Of a stretch of 64,000 bases of DNA, positions 51,190 to 60,793 are shown in pieces. The DNA comes from Pseudomonadota bacterium (GTDB taxonomy: Bacteria; Pseudomonadota; Alphaproteobacteria; Sphingomonadales; Sphingomonadaceae). Position 1 is the first letter of the stretch, and every line of letters starts with the position of its first letter. The position numbers and the translations under genes were made by a program. Below the pieces are notes generated by a model, which was not told the origin of the DNA, did no database searches, and saw only the letters and a list, made by a program, of their open reading frames with translations. The DNA lies in assembly GCA_020160755.1 (NCBI GenBank), contig JAIUPN010000005.1, positions 1 to 64,000 of the forward strand. The letters are read 5' to 3'.

Positions 51190-52124
51190 GCTGCCTGATC
51201 CTTTGCGGTCAAGACCGGCCGCAGCCCCAGCAGATGACAGATGGCATAGCTGAGTTCGGCCCGGTTGAGGGTGTAGAAATGAAAGTCGCGCACGCCGCCC
51301 GCATAGAGGCGGCGGCACATTTCGGCGGCGATCGTCGCCGCGACCAGCTGGCGCGCGGCGGGGTGATCGTCGAGTCCGTCGAACAAAGACACCATCCACG
51401 ACGGGATGGCGGTGCCGCACATGTCGGCCATGCGGCGCGTCTGCGACACGTTCGACACCGGCAATATGCCGGGAATGATCGGCGCGTCGATGCCCGCCGC
51501 GGCGGCGGCATCGCGAAAGCGCAGGAAGCTGTCGGGCGAGAAGAAGAATTGCGTGATCGCCCGCGTCGCCCCGGCATCGAGCTTGCGCTTGAGATTATCG
51601 AGGTCCGATTGCGCGCAATCGGCGTCGGGGTGCGTTTCGGGATAGGCGGCGACCGAAATGTCGAACGGCGCGATCGCCTTCAGTCCCGCGACCAGTTCGA
51701 TCGCATTGGCATAACCGTCGGGATGCGCGCGATAGGGAGCACCGCCGGGAACGTCACCGCGCAGCGCGACGATATGCCGGACGCCCGCTTCCCAATAGGC
51801 ATGCGCCACCTCGTCGATCTCGGCGCGCGACGCCTCGACGCAGGTCAGGTGCGCCGCGGGCGGCACCGCGCTTTCGGCGGCGATGCGCGCGACCGTCGCG
51901 TGCGTCCGTTCGCGCGTCGATCCGCCGGCGCCATAGGTCACCGAGACGAAGCTCGGCGCCAGCGGCTCGAGCGTGCGGAACGTATCCCACAGCTGCGCTT
52001 CCATCTTCTCGGTCTTTGGCGGGAAGAATTCGAAGCTGACGCCGATGTCGCCGTCCAGATTGGCGAAAAGCGGCGACGCCGCGGCGCGGCGCGCTTCCGC
52101 CAGCGAGTTCAAATTCGACGTCAT
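51186..52124 (-). CDS. metF: 5,10-methylenetetrahydrofolate reductase
   Basis: The 312-aa FAD enzyme makes 5-methyltetrahydrofolate for MetH. It has the catalytic Glu in VSFEFFPPKTEKMEAQLW, the FAD-binding SVTYGAGGSTRERTHATVARI, and ALRGDVPGG with the TIM-barrel helices. It overlaps both its upstream regulator and downstream metH by 4 bp (ATGA at each end), so the unit is translationally linked. Confidence 0.95.
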   Translation of the reverse strand: MTSNLNSLAEARRAAASPLFANLDGDIGVSFEFFPPKTEKMEAQLWDTFRTLEPLAPSFVSVTYGAGGSTRERTHATVARIAAESAVPPAAHLTCVEASRAEIDEVAHAYWEAGVRHIVALRGDVPGGAPYRAHPDGYANAIELVAGLKAIAPFDISVAAYPETHPDADCAQSDLDNLKRKLDAGATRAITQFFFSPDSFLRFRDAAAAAGIDAPIIPGILPVSNVSQTRRMADMCGTAIPSWMVSLFDGLDDHPAARQLVAATIAAEMCRRLYAGGVRDFHFYTLNRAELSYAICHLLGLRPVLTAKDQAA

Positions 52125-53107
52125 GCCGCAAGCCTTTTACTTTGTCCGCCTTCACTGGCGGGAGGTTGATCTTCATCGCTGCGACGACGGCCGAGCCACA
52201 GCTTCACGGCCAGCTCCCCGCCTTCGAGCGTCTGGGTGGTTTCGAGCAAGAGCCCCGCCGACGCAAACCAGCCGCGGATCTGCGCGTCCGAGAAACCAAG
52301 GCGCGCATGCGCCGCGAGGTTGCGCAATTCCTCATCCTCGTGCGGCGCAAAGTCGACGACGAGCAAATGGCCGCCGCCGCGCAACACGCGGCTCGCCTCG
52401 GCGATCACGCGGTCGGGCTCATGCGCGAAATGCAGTGCCTGATGGATGACGATGCTGTCGATACTCGCGTCGGCGACCGGCAGGTTCAGGAAATCGCCCT
52501 GGAGCAGATCGACGGGAACCGGCTGCCCTTCGAGTTTGGTACGCGCGATCCGGAGCATTTCGGGGCTGCGGTCGAGCGCGGTGATACGGCGCGCGGTCGG
52601 CGCGAAAATTTCCGCCATCCGGCCGGTGCCGGTACCGACGTCGAGCAAATGCCCGAGCCGGCGATTGTGCATCATGGCCAGCATCGCCGCCTCGACCTCG
52701 CTTTCGGCGACGTGGCGCGAACGGATCGCGTCCCATTCGACGGCATGTTCGGCAAAATAGCGTTCGGCGGAGGCGGCGCGTTCGGCGCGAACCGCCGCCA
52801 GTCGCCGCGCGTCATGCGCGATGACGCGCGCCTCGCGCGCCGAAAACGGCCATTTTTCGGCCTGTGCGATAATCCCCGCGACCGGCCCGTCCGCCGCGAT
52901 ACGCAGGAAAACCCAGCTTCCCTCGCGCCGACGTTCGACAATCCCTGCCTCGACGAGGATGCGGACGTGGCGCGACACGCGCGGCTGGCTCTGGTCGAGC
53001 ACGACCGCGAGCTCGCCGATCGCGAGCTCCATCTCGCGCAAAAGTGCGACGACTCGCAGGCGCGTCGGGTCCGCAAGAGCACGGAAAATGTCGATAAGCT
53101 CGCTCAC
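52121..53107 (-). CDS. ArsR-family regulator fused to a SAM-dependent methyltransferase (SahR-like)
   Basis: The 328-aa protein has an N-terminal ArsR winged helix (LIDIFRALADPTRLRVVALL, then QSQPRVSRHVRILVEAGIVERRREG). A class I methyltransferase domain follows (HLLDVGTGTGRMAEIFAPTA, ITALDRSPEMLRIAR). The start is a GTG at 53107; the longer frame begins at a TTG without support. This architecture is known in regulators of methionine recycling (SahR type), where the domain binds S-adenosylhomocysteine; here it heads metF-metH, which supports that role. A dyad at 53116-53135 is its likely operator. Confidence 0.82.
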   Translation of the reverse strand: MSELIDIFRALADPTRLRVVALLREMELAIGELAVVLDQSQPRVSRHVRILVEAGIVERRREGSWVFLRIAADGPVAGIIAQAEKWPFSAREARVIAHDARRLAAVRAERAASAERYFAEHAVEWDAIRSRHVAESEVEAAMLAMMHNRRLGHLLDVGTGTGRMAEIFAPTARRITALDRSPEMLRIARTKLEGQPVPVDLLQGDFLNLPVADASIDSIVIHQALHFAHEPDRVIAEASRVLRGGGHLLVVDFAPHEDEELRNLAAHARLGFSDAQIRGWFASAGLLLETTQTLEGGELAVKLWLGRRRSDEDQPPASEGGQSKRLAA

Positions 53108-53115
53108 CGGACAAC

Positions 53116-53135
53116 ATATAAAGCTTTCTTTATAT
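53116..53135. promoter_or_regulatory. probable ArsR-type operator
   Basis: ATATAAAG-CTTT-CTTTATAT is a perfect 8-bp dyad with a 4-bp centre, 8 bp upstream of the GTG at 53107. Its place suggests autoregulation of the methionine unit. A shine-like ribosome site is missing there. Confidence 0.65.
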
Positions 53136-53337
53136 CCGGTCAACAGAGCCGCGCGCCACAATTTCCGCGGGACACGATCCGGCCGTGACGGAATTGCGAC
53201 GAAAGAGGCAAGCTCTCGAAAAAAGGGCGTTGCACCGCTTTTGGCGAGGGGGTAATTCTGCGCGCGATTGGCAAATTCCGGGATCGATCTGTTCCTGCGC
53301 CGGTCGATCAGTCCAAACCGAGAGGGGTATTCCCAAT

Positions 53338-53670
53338 ATGAAGAAATCGATCACTCTGTCGCTCGTCCTCGCCGCTTCGCTGGGCCTCGCCGCCTGCGCC
53401 GACAAGGCTGCCGACGACGCCGCTGCAACCACCGAAGACGCGGCTGCGACCGTCGAAGGCGCTGCTGACGGCGCGATGGAAGCTGCAACCGGCGCTGCCG
53501 ATGCGACCGCTACCGCCGCTGGCGAAGCCGGTGCCGCTGCCGAAGCTGCCGGCGATGCCGCCGCTGCTGGCGACGCTGCCAAGGCTGCCGACAAGGCAAC
53601 CGAAGCTGCCGGCGCTGCCAAGGAAGCTGCCGACGCTGCCAAGGGCGCGCTGGAAGAAGCCAAGAAGTAA
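53338..53670 (+). CDS. alanine-rich lipoprotein (tandem copy 1)
   Basis: The 110-aa lipoprotein has a lipobox LAAC at residues 17-20 (MKKSITLSLVLAASLGLAAC). Next come about 90 residues of low-complexity Ala, Asp, Glu, Gly and Lys with frequent ADA/AAE-type repeats, which may form a helical rod. The ATG at 53338 follows GAGAGGGG. It ends before a strong terminator (53706-53740). It is related to the next gene. Function is unknown; outer-membrane or periplasmic stress roles are guesses. Confidence 0.8.
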   Translation: MKKSITLSLVLAASLGLAACADKAADDAAATTEDAAATVEGAADGAMEAATGAADATATAAGEAGAAAEAAGDAAAAGDAAKAADKATEAAGAAKEAADAAKGALEEAKK

Positions 53671-53705
53671 GCGTCTTTCCGGCCTTTCGGCCGAAGGAAC
53701 AGGAA

Positions 53706-53740
53706 GGGGTCGCCGGTCCGCCGGCGGCCCCTTTTCTTTT
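53706..53740 (+). terminator. intrinsic terminator after lipoprotein copy 1
   Basis: GGGGTCGCCGG (53706-53716) pairs with CCGGCGGCCCC (53721-53731) around TCCG, with a T-rich tail to 53740. Confidence 0.85.
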
Positions 53741-53839
53741 GGGACAGATATCAAGCGCCGCGGTTGCCAAGCCCCTGATCCACCGTTAACTCTTGGCGCC
53801 ATGGCCAGCCGCCGGCCATTGCATTCGAAAGGAAAACCC

Positions 53840-54169
53840 ATGCGCAAGATCATTATCGCCTCGATGGCAGCTGCTGCGTTCAGCCTCACCGCCTGCTCGG
53901 AAAAGACCCAGGACGCCGCGTCGGAAACCGCGACGTCGGCCGCCGATGACGCCGCTGCCGCTGGCGACGCCGCTGCAGACGCCGCCGCCGGCGCTGCTGA
54001 CGCGACCGCTGCCGCCGCCGGCGAAGCCGCCGATGCGACCGCCGATGCCGCCAAGGACGCCGGCAACGTCGTCGAAGGCACGGTGAAGGCTGCCGGCGAC
54101 GCCGCCGGCAAGGCTGGCGACAAGATCGCCGAAGAAACGAAGAAGGCCGAAGCCAACGACAAGAAGTAA
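53840..54169 (+). CDS. alanine-rich lipoprotein (tandem copy 2)
   Basis: The 109-aa lipoprotein has the lipobox LTAC (MRKIIIASMAAAAFSLTAC) and a long low-complexity Ala/Asp/Gly/Lys-rich body like copy 1, ending DKIAEETKKAEANDKK. The ATG at 53840 follows AAAGGA. The two are paralogous by composition and layout, and each has its own terminator, so they are separate transcripts. They are less similar in exact sequence than in style. Confidence 0.8.
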   Translation: MRKIIIASMAAAAFSLTACSEKTQDAASETATSAADDAAAAGDAAADAAAGAADATAAAAGEAADATADAAKDAGNVVEGTVKAAGDAAGKAGDKIAEETKKAEANDKK

Positions 54170-54199
54170 GTCGTCGGCACGCCTTCGGGCTGTTATCAG

Positions 54200-54233
54200 G
54201 GGCTCCATCCTTCGCGGATGGGGCCCTTTTTCA
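54200..54233 (+). terminator. intrinsic terminator after lipoprotein copy 2
   Basis: The stem 54200-54210 / 54216-54226 (GGGCTCCATCC paired with GGATGGGGCCC, one G-T wobble) has a TTCGC loop and is followed by TTTTT. Confidence 0.82.
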
Positions 54234-54244
54234 CGGGAGCTTAT

Positions 54245-54460
54245 GTGACAGCCGACCTCCGGACGACGCGCGCGGCGCTCGCGATCCTGATCCTCGCTAC
54301 GGGATGCAGCCGCACCGACAATGAACCCGGTCCCGGCGGGGTGACCGTCAGCGAAGCAAAGGCGCTCGACGATGCCGCCGAAATGCTCGAAAGCCGCGAC
54401 AGCGCACCGGGCGCAGAAACACCCGGACCGGCAGGCGACACCGCGAAGGCGGACAAATAG
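54245..54460 (+). CDS. small lipoprotein (71 aa)
   Basis: A GTG at 54245 with GGGAG at 6 bases begins a signal sequence (TADLRTTRAALAILILATGC) with lipobox LATGC. The mature part is a short acidic-polar peptide (SRTDNEPGPGGVTVSEAKAL) ending KADK. It follows the terminator of copy 2 at once and precedes the ZTP riboswitch region. Function is unknown. Confidence 0.6.
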   Translation: MTADLRTTRAALAILILATGCSRTDNEPGPGGVTVSEAKALDDAAEMLESRDSAPGAETPGPAGDTAKADK

Positions 54461-54497
54461 CGCCTTCCCCTTGCGATGCCGCCGCGTTAGACCGGGA

Positions 54498-54582
54498 TGG
54501 CCCCGCGACTGGCGCTGAAGATGGAGTCCCATCGGGAAGCGGGGCGGACCAACCGGTCGACAGGAGCCGCGCGCCTGGGTGA
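54498..54582 (+). promoter_or_regulatory. ZTP (pfl-type) riboswitch
   Basis: The RNA shows the consensus parts of the ZTP riboswitch in order. P1 is CCCCGC (54501-54506) with GCGGGG (54539-54544). GACTGGCG is at 54507-54514, and P2 is GATGG-AGTC-CCATC at 54520-54533. GGGAAGCG lies at the P1 border. A small hairpin follows in the linker, then CGCGCCTGGG at 54570-54579. It ends about 13 bp before a GAGGGG ribosome site (54595), so translational control of the next gene is likely. The ligand is ZTP/ZMP, a sign of low 10-formyl-THF. Confidence 0.8.
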
Positions 54583-54608
54583 TCCACCGTCAGCGAGGGG
54601 ACATCCGC

Positions 54609-55286
54609 ATGACCGATACGCCCGCCACCAACATCGTCTTCCTGCTCTTTCCCGGCATCACCCAGCTCGACTTCACCGCGCCCGCGCAGGCGCTGTCGCG
54701 GATGCCCGGTGCGGCGCTCGCCGGCGCCGCCGCGACGATCGATCCGATCATGACCGACAGCGGTTTTGCGATCGTGCCGACGCATGATTTCGCGAGCGCG
54801 CCGCAGGCCGATATCCTCTGCATTCCGGGGGGACATGGCGTGGCCGACGCGCTCGGCGACGCCGCGACGATCGATTTTATCGCGCGCCAGGCCGCGGGCG
54901 CCGAATGGGTGACGAGCGTGTGCACCGGCGCCTTCCTGCTTGGGCGCGCCGGGCTGCTCACGGGAAAGCGCGCCACGACGCACTGGGGCTATACGCATCT
55001 GCTGCCGCTTGTCGGAGCCGAGCCCGTGAAGGCGCGCGTCGTCGAAGACGGGCATATCGTGACCAGCGGCGGGGTGACCTCGGGGCTCGATTTCGCGCTG
55101 ACGCTGATCGCCCGGTTGCGCGGCGAGACCGTCGCACAGGCGATCCAGCTTGCGATCGAATATGATCCCGCCCCGCCCTTTCCCGGCGGCCACCCCGACC
55201 GTGCACCCAAGGCGGTCACGGCGGGATTGAAAGCGCATGTCTATGATGCCGCCGCCGCGCGGATGGAGGCGGCGCTGCGCGCGTAG
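54609..55286 (+). CDS. DJ-1/PfpI family protein (isonitrile-hydratase-like)
   Basis: The 225-aa protein has the class I glutamine-amidotransferase-like fold: IVFLLFPGITQLDFTAPAQA, the nucleophile elbow VTSVCTGAFLLGRAGLL (Cys about 104), and a GGHGVADAL loop. It resembles the isonitrile hydratase InhA group and lacks the AraC domain of GlxA regulators. The ATG at 54609 follows GAGGGG and the ZTP riboswitch, so it should be induced when folate one-carbon units run low. Its substrate is unknown. Confidence 0.88.
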   Translation: MTDTPATNIVFLLFPGITQLDFTAPAQALSRMPGAALAGAAATIDPIMTDSGFAIVPTHDFASAPQADILCIPGGHGVADALGDAATIDFIARQAAGAEWVTSVCTGAFLLGRAGLLTGKRATTHWGYTHLLPLVGAEPVKARVVEDGHIVTSGGVTSGLDFALTLIARLRGETVAQAIQLAIEYDPAPPFPGGHPDRAPKAVTAGLKAHVYDAAAARMEAALRA

Positions 55287-55296
55287 GGCCAGGACC

Positions 55297-56067
55297 CTAG
55301 CGGCAGTCGGCGAGCGCGATTTCGTAGAGCTTCGGCCAGTTTTTGCCGGTGACGAACAGGCGCTTTTTTCGTGCGTCCCACGCGATGCCGTTGAGCACGC
55401 TGTCGGTCCCGCTGGCCCCGGCATCGGCCTTGAGCCCCGAGAGGTCGACGAGCGAGGCGACATCGCCCGTGGCGGGGTCGATACGGACGATGAAGTCGGT
55501 CATCCACACATTGGCCCAGACCTGCCCGTCAATCGTCTCCAGTTCGTTGATCATGGTGATCGGTCGGCCGCCGAACCGCACCGTAACGCGCTTTTGCTCC
55601 TTCATCGTCGCGGGGTCGAGGAAGCGCAGCGCCGAGGTCCCGTCGCTGAGGACAAGGCTGTCTCCGACCATCGTGACGCCCCAGCCTTCGCCTTCGTAGC
55701 GAAAGGTACCGACGCGCTTCAAATCTTTGACCGACCAGCGATTGCCGACGCCGCCCTGCCAGGTGACGCCGATGATCTGGTCGCCCCAGCGCGTGATGCC
55801 CTCGCCGAACTGATCGGACGGCAGTTTCGATTGGGCGAGCGCCTTGCCGGTCTTGAGGTCGAGCCGTGCCACGCGTGACTGACCATATTGGCCGGTGGCT
55901 TCGTAGAGATGTCCCTCGTGCCAGAAGAGACCCTGCGTGAAGCTGCTCGGGTCGTGCGGGAAAGTTTCGACGATGCGATAGCCGCAACGCTCGATCGGCG
56001 GCGGCGGCGCGGGGGGCGTCGCGACTACAGGGTCGGCAAGCAACGCAAAGGGGAGGACAAACATCAT
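55297..56067 (-). CDS. glutaminyl-peptide cyclotransferase (bacterial type)
   Basis: The 256-aa exported protein (signal about residues 1-15, MMFVLPFALLADPVVA) is a five-bladed beta propeller of the glutamine cyclotransferase type: YRIVETFPHDPSSFTQGLFW, YEATGQYGQSRVARLD, GEGWGVTMVGDSLVLSDGT, and MINELETIDGQVWANVW with the catalytic Glu. It forms N-terminal pyroglutamate on periplasmic proteins. The start is one of three adjacent codons; the ATG at 56067 has AAGGGG at the right distance. It converges on the PfpI gene. Confidence 0.88.
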   Translation of the reverse strand: MMFVLPFALLADPVVATPPAPPPPIERCGYRIVETFPHDPSSFTQGLFWHEGHLYEATGQYGQSRVARLDLKTGKALAQSKLPSDQFGEGITRWGDQIIGVTWQGGVGNRWSVKDLKRVGTFRYEGEGWGVTMVGDSLVLSDGTSALRFLDPATMKEQKRVTVRFGGRPITMINELETIDGQVWANVWMTDFIVRIDPATGDVASLVDLSGLKADAGASGTDSVLNGIAWDARKKRLFVTGKNWPKLYEIALADCR

Positions 56068-56130
56068 CACCGCCCCTTGCTATGCCGCATCGCCTGAACT
56101 GGCAATGTCCCGCCACCCTATTTCGCCGCC

Positions 56131-56164
56131 AAAGAAAAGGGCCGGAGGATTTCTCCCCCGGCCC
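56131..56164 (-). terminator. intrinsic terminator of the groES-groEL unit
   Basis: On the minus strand GGGCCGGGGGA pairs with TCCTCCGGCCC around GAAA, followed by TTTTCTTT (56131-56138). It lies about 35 bp after the groEL stop. Confidence 0.85.
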
Positions 56165-56197
56165 CCTGTCGTTGGCTGAGCGCCGAACGGTTTGGAC

Positions 56198-57880
<1,683 letters not shown>

Positions 57881-57904
57881 TCATTCGCAAATCGATGGAA
57901 ACGC

Positions 57905-58192
57905 TCAGGCGATGACGCCGAGGATGTCCGATTCCTTCATGATCAGCAGCTCTTCGCCGTCGACCTTGACTTCGGTGCCCGACCATTTGCCGAACAGGAT
58001 GCGGTCGCCGGCCTTGACGTCGAGCGGGGTCACCTTGCCGTCATCGGCGCGGGTGCCGGTGCCGACCGAGACGACTTCGCCTTCCTGCGGCTTTTCCTTG
58101 GCGGTGTCGGGGATGATGATGCCGCCAGCCGTCTTTTCTTCGGCTTCGATACGGCGAACAAGCACGCGGTCGTGCAGCGGGCGAAATTGCAT
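57905..58192 (-). CDS. groS: 10-kDa co-chaperonin GroES
   Basis: The 95-aa co-chaperonin shows [20 protein letters not shown], the mobile loop [20 protein letters not shown] and [20 protein letters not shown]. The ATG at 58192 follows GGAGGG. The longer frame from 58231 enters the CIRCE region and is rejected. It is the first gene of the groES-groEL unit. Confidence 0.98.
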   Translation of the reverse strand: MQFRPLHDRVLVRRIEAEEKTAGGIIIPDTAKEKPQEGEVVSVGTGTRADDGKVTPLDVKAGDRILFGKWSGTEVKVDGEELLIMKESDILGVIA

Positions 58193-58224
58193 GGAAATCC
58201 CTCCAGAGATGGAAATGATGTCGT

Positions 58225-58251
58225 TTAGCACTCACAGGGTGCGAGTGCTAA
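58225..58251 (-). promoter_or_regulatory. CIRCE operator (HrcA binding site)
   Basis: TTAGCACTC-N9-GAGTGCTAA matches the CIRCE consensus without mismatch. It lies 33 bp upstream of the groES start. HrcA represses here and is released in heat or protein stress. Confidence 0.97.
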
Positions 58252-58323
58252 CAGTCGGCCATATGGGTGGGAGTCAGATAGGCGTCAAGCGCCGCACTAC
58301 AAGATTCGTGCGAAGTTTTTGCG

Positions 58324-59721
58324 TCAGGCCGGAAGCAGCCCGAGACGGGCGCGCATCCGCCACCGCGCGAGCAGCACCGCCGAGACCACGATCAGCCCCA
58401 CCGCAAGCCCGATCCACACGCCGACTCCGGCGAGCGGGGTCCAGAAGCCGAGATAGATCGCAGTGCCATAACCCGCGATCCAGTAACCACAGATCGCGAT
58501 GATCATCGGGGTGCGCGTATCCTGCAATCCGCGTAGCACGCCCGCCGCCACCGCCTGCGCCCCGTCGAAGAGCTGGAACGCAGCGGCGACGACAAGGAAC
58601 TGCATCGCGAAACCGACGAGCGCGGCGTTGCGCGCGGCGTCGACGTCGACATAGATCGACAGCACGAGTGACGGGAAAAGCCACATGATGAGCGCGGTCA
58701 GCCCCATGAAACCGATACCGAGTATGAGCGACGCCTGCCCCGCGTGCGCGATACCGCTATGGTCGCGCGCGCCATAGGCCAGCCCGACGCGGATCGTCGC
58801 CGCCTGCGCGACACCGAAGGGAATCTGGAAGGCGAGCGCCGCGACCTGGAGCGCGATCGTGTGCCCCGCCAGTTCGGTCTCGCCGATGCGCCCCATCAGG
58901 AAAGCGGCACCGGTGAACAGCCCCGCCTCGGCGAGAATGGTCAGGCTGATCGGGGTACCGATACGCAACATGTCGAAAAAGCGCGTCCATTCGGACCGCC
59001 ACCAGTTGCCGAACAGACGATAGCGCCGCAGTCGCCGGTCGCTCTGGATGACGACGACATAGGCGAGCAGCATCAGGAAGCTGGTCATCACGCTCGATAT
59101 CGCCGAACCGTGGAGGCCGAGCGCGGGCATACCGAGGTGGCCGAACACCAAAGTCCAGTTGCCGAGCGCGTTGACGCCCAGCGCCATGAAGGTGATCGCG
59201 GTCGCGATCGTCGGCCGTCCGAGCGCCGAGACGAAAATGCGCAGCACCGCCGCCGCGATCATCGGGAACATGCCCCACATCAGGATCAGCAGGAAGCCCG
59301 CGGCGCGCGCCGAGGTTTCGGCGGGCTGTCCCGTCGCGAGCATGATCGGCCCGCCTGCGGCGCAAACACCCATGAAGACGACCGAAACGAGCGCGGCGAG
59401 CCACAGCGCCATGCGCACCGTGCGCCGAACCTCGCGGACCGCATGTTTGCGGCGGCCGAGCTCGGCGGCGATCAGCGGCGCCGACGCGCCGACGAGCCCC
59501 GATCCAGTCCACAGCAAAAGCCCGAAGATCGCAACGCCGAGCGACGAAGCGGCAAGCGCCGCGTCGCCGAGCCGCGCCACGAAGATCACGTCGATCGCAT
59601 GGACGAGCATCTGCAACAGGTTCGCCGCCGCGAGCGGCACGGCGAGCGCCAGCGTCGCGCGGAATTCCGTGCGAAGACTCTGCGGTGTTTCCGCGGTCAG
59701 GGGGGCGGCCTGCTGCAACAT
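58324..59721 (-). CDS. MATE-family multidrug exporter (NorM-like)
   Basis: The 465-aa inner-membrane exporter has 12 membrane segments in two related halves. Examples are LAVPLAAANLLQMLVHAIDVIFVARLG in the first and MLRIGTPISLTILAEAGLFTGAAFLM in the second. A conserved Asp in the first segment (AIDVIF) supports cation-coupled export. The substrate range is unknown. It lies beyond the CIRCE on the groES side, but its own start (59721) and direction make it a separate unit. Confidence 0.9.
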   Translation of the reverse strand: MLQQAAPLTAETPQSLRTEFRATLALAVPLAAANLLQMLVHAIDVIFVARLGDAALAASSLGVAIFGLLLWTGSGLVGASAPLIAAELGRRKHAVREVRRTVRMALWLAALVSVVFMGVCAAGGPIMLATGQPAETSARAAGFLLILMWGMFPMIAAAVLRIFVSALGRPTIATAITFMALGVNALGNWTLVFGHLGMPALGLHGSAISSVMTSFLMLLAYVVVIQSDRRLRRYRLFGNWWRSEWTRFFDMLRIGTPISLTILAEAGLFTGAAFLMGRIGETELAGHTIALQVAALAFQIPFGVAQAATIRVGLAYGARDHSGIAHAGQASLILGIGFMGLTALIMWLFPSLVLSIYVDVDAARNAALVGFAMQFLVVAAAFQLFDGAQAVAAGVLRGLQDTRTPMIIAICGYWIAGYGTAIYLGFWTPLAGVGVWIGLAVGLIVVSAVLLARWRMRARLGLLPA

Positions 59722-59824
59722 AGCCGGCCCGGATAGGCGCGCGAATGTTACGGTTCAAGTGCGGCGCGGCGTCCGTCCGTTATTTGGCGCGGGGGGTGGC
59801 AGAAAGGCAACAGCGCGGCGCGGG

Positions 59825-60397
59825 CTATCCCCGCCACAGCATCGCCATCTCGATCGCGAACGCGATAAAGGTCAGCGTCAGGCCCACGACGAACAGACGG
59901 TACGCATAAGCGAGATAGCGATATTTGCGCCGCGCGAGCACGACGCCGTTCTGATAGGTGTCGCGCAGCATCGTCTCGTACAAATCTTCCTCGGTCCGCA
60001 GGCGTGTTTTCACTGCGGCGATGAACTCGTCCTCGTCAATCTGCTCGAAACGGCCGAAGAACAGGATATTGCTGTGATCCTTGCCGTCCCTGTAGACGAC
60101 CGGCGGTGTCTTGCCGACGCGCGGCAACACCGCCGAGACCGCGAGCAGCGCCGACAGGAAGGAAAAGGTCGCGAGGATCGCGAGCGGCATCGCCAGCGCG
60201 CCGCCACCCGCGCGCGCCTGTCCGATCGCGAGCGTGAAGACGACAAAGGTCGCGCCCATCAGGATCGACGCCTTCTGGTCGGCCATCTGCGACAATTGCA
60301 TCGTGATCTGCTGGTTGGTGCGAACGAGGTGCACCGCGTTCGGCGGAAAGGAAATCGCCGGCCGGTCCTGCGATGTCTTTGAATCTGCGCTGTCCAT
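59825..60397 (-). CDS. Pycsar-effector-family membrane protein (DUF5706/PycTM-like)
   Basis: The 190-aa protein has a family signature in NAVHLVRTNQQITMQLSQMADQKASILMGATFVVFTLAIGQ, with a first membrane helix, a second (AILATFSFLSALLAVSAVL) and a C-terminal third helix (RLFVVGLTLTFIAFAIEMAM). Between them lie charged residues. It resembles the PycTM-type effectors that damage the membrane on a cyclic-nucleotide signal. No cyclase is found next to it. The ATG at 60397 (MDSADSK) is chosen; the longer frame overlaps the acp leader. It is divergent from acp-spt. Confidence 0.72.
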   Translation of the reverse strand: MDSADSKTSQDRPAISFPPNAVHLVRTNQQITMQLSQMADQKASILMGATFVVFTLAIGQARAGGGALAMPLAILATFSFLSALLAVSAVLPRVGKTPPVVYRDGKDHSNILFFGRFEQIDEDEFIAAVKTRLRTEEDLYETMLRDTYQNGVVLARRKYRYLAYAYRLFVVGLTLTFIAFAIEMAMLWRG

Positions 60398-60549
60398 GCC
60401 AAGCTGCCCCTGCTGGCGACCCGCCACAGCGATGCCACGAAGTCCCGCCAGCGGCAAGATGCTGCCCTGTTCCCGCCGCATTCGCTTGCCAATCGGGAGC
60501 CTTCGCGGCATGTCCGCGCGCAACTTTATATCTTTATGGGACGCACCAC

Positions 60550-60786
60550 ATGAGCACCGCCCTGCGCGACCAGATTTTCGGGCTGATCGGCCCTTTCAAC
60601 AAGAAGGGTGTCGAACTGACCGACGCCACGACCTTTGCCGGCGACCTCGAATGGGACAGCCTGACGGTGATGGATTTCGTCGCCGAGGTCGAGGACACGT
60701 TCGACATCATCATCAGCATGAACATGCAGGCCGAAATCGAAACCGTCGGCCAGCTGGTCGCCGCGGTCGAGAAATTGCAGGGCTGA
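60550..60786 (+). CDS. acyl carrier protein of the sphingolipid pathway
   Basis: The 78-aa ACP has the phosphopantetheine Ser in DLEWDSLTVMDFVAEVED (about residue 37) and the typical four-helix fold. It should deliver palmitoyl (or another acyl chain) to the next enzyme; in sphingomonads and Caulobacter such a dedicated ACP is coupled to Spt. It lies 7 bp upstream of spt. The ATG at 60550 is chosen over the long frame from 60373. Confidence 0.9.
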   Translation: MSTALRDQIFGLIGPFNKKGVELTDATTFAGDLEWDSLTVMDFVAEVEDTFDIIISMNMQAEIETVGQLVAAVEKLQG

Positions 60787-60793
60787 TACCGCG

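Noticed and set aside
51190..53337. Cobalamin or SAM riboswitch upstream of the methionine unit
   Set aside because: No conserved riboswitch elements are visible in the 230-bp region ahead of the unit; an ArsR dyad explains the regulation better.
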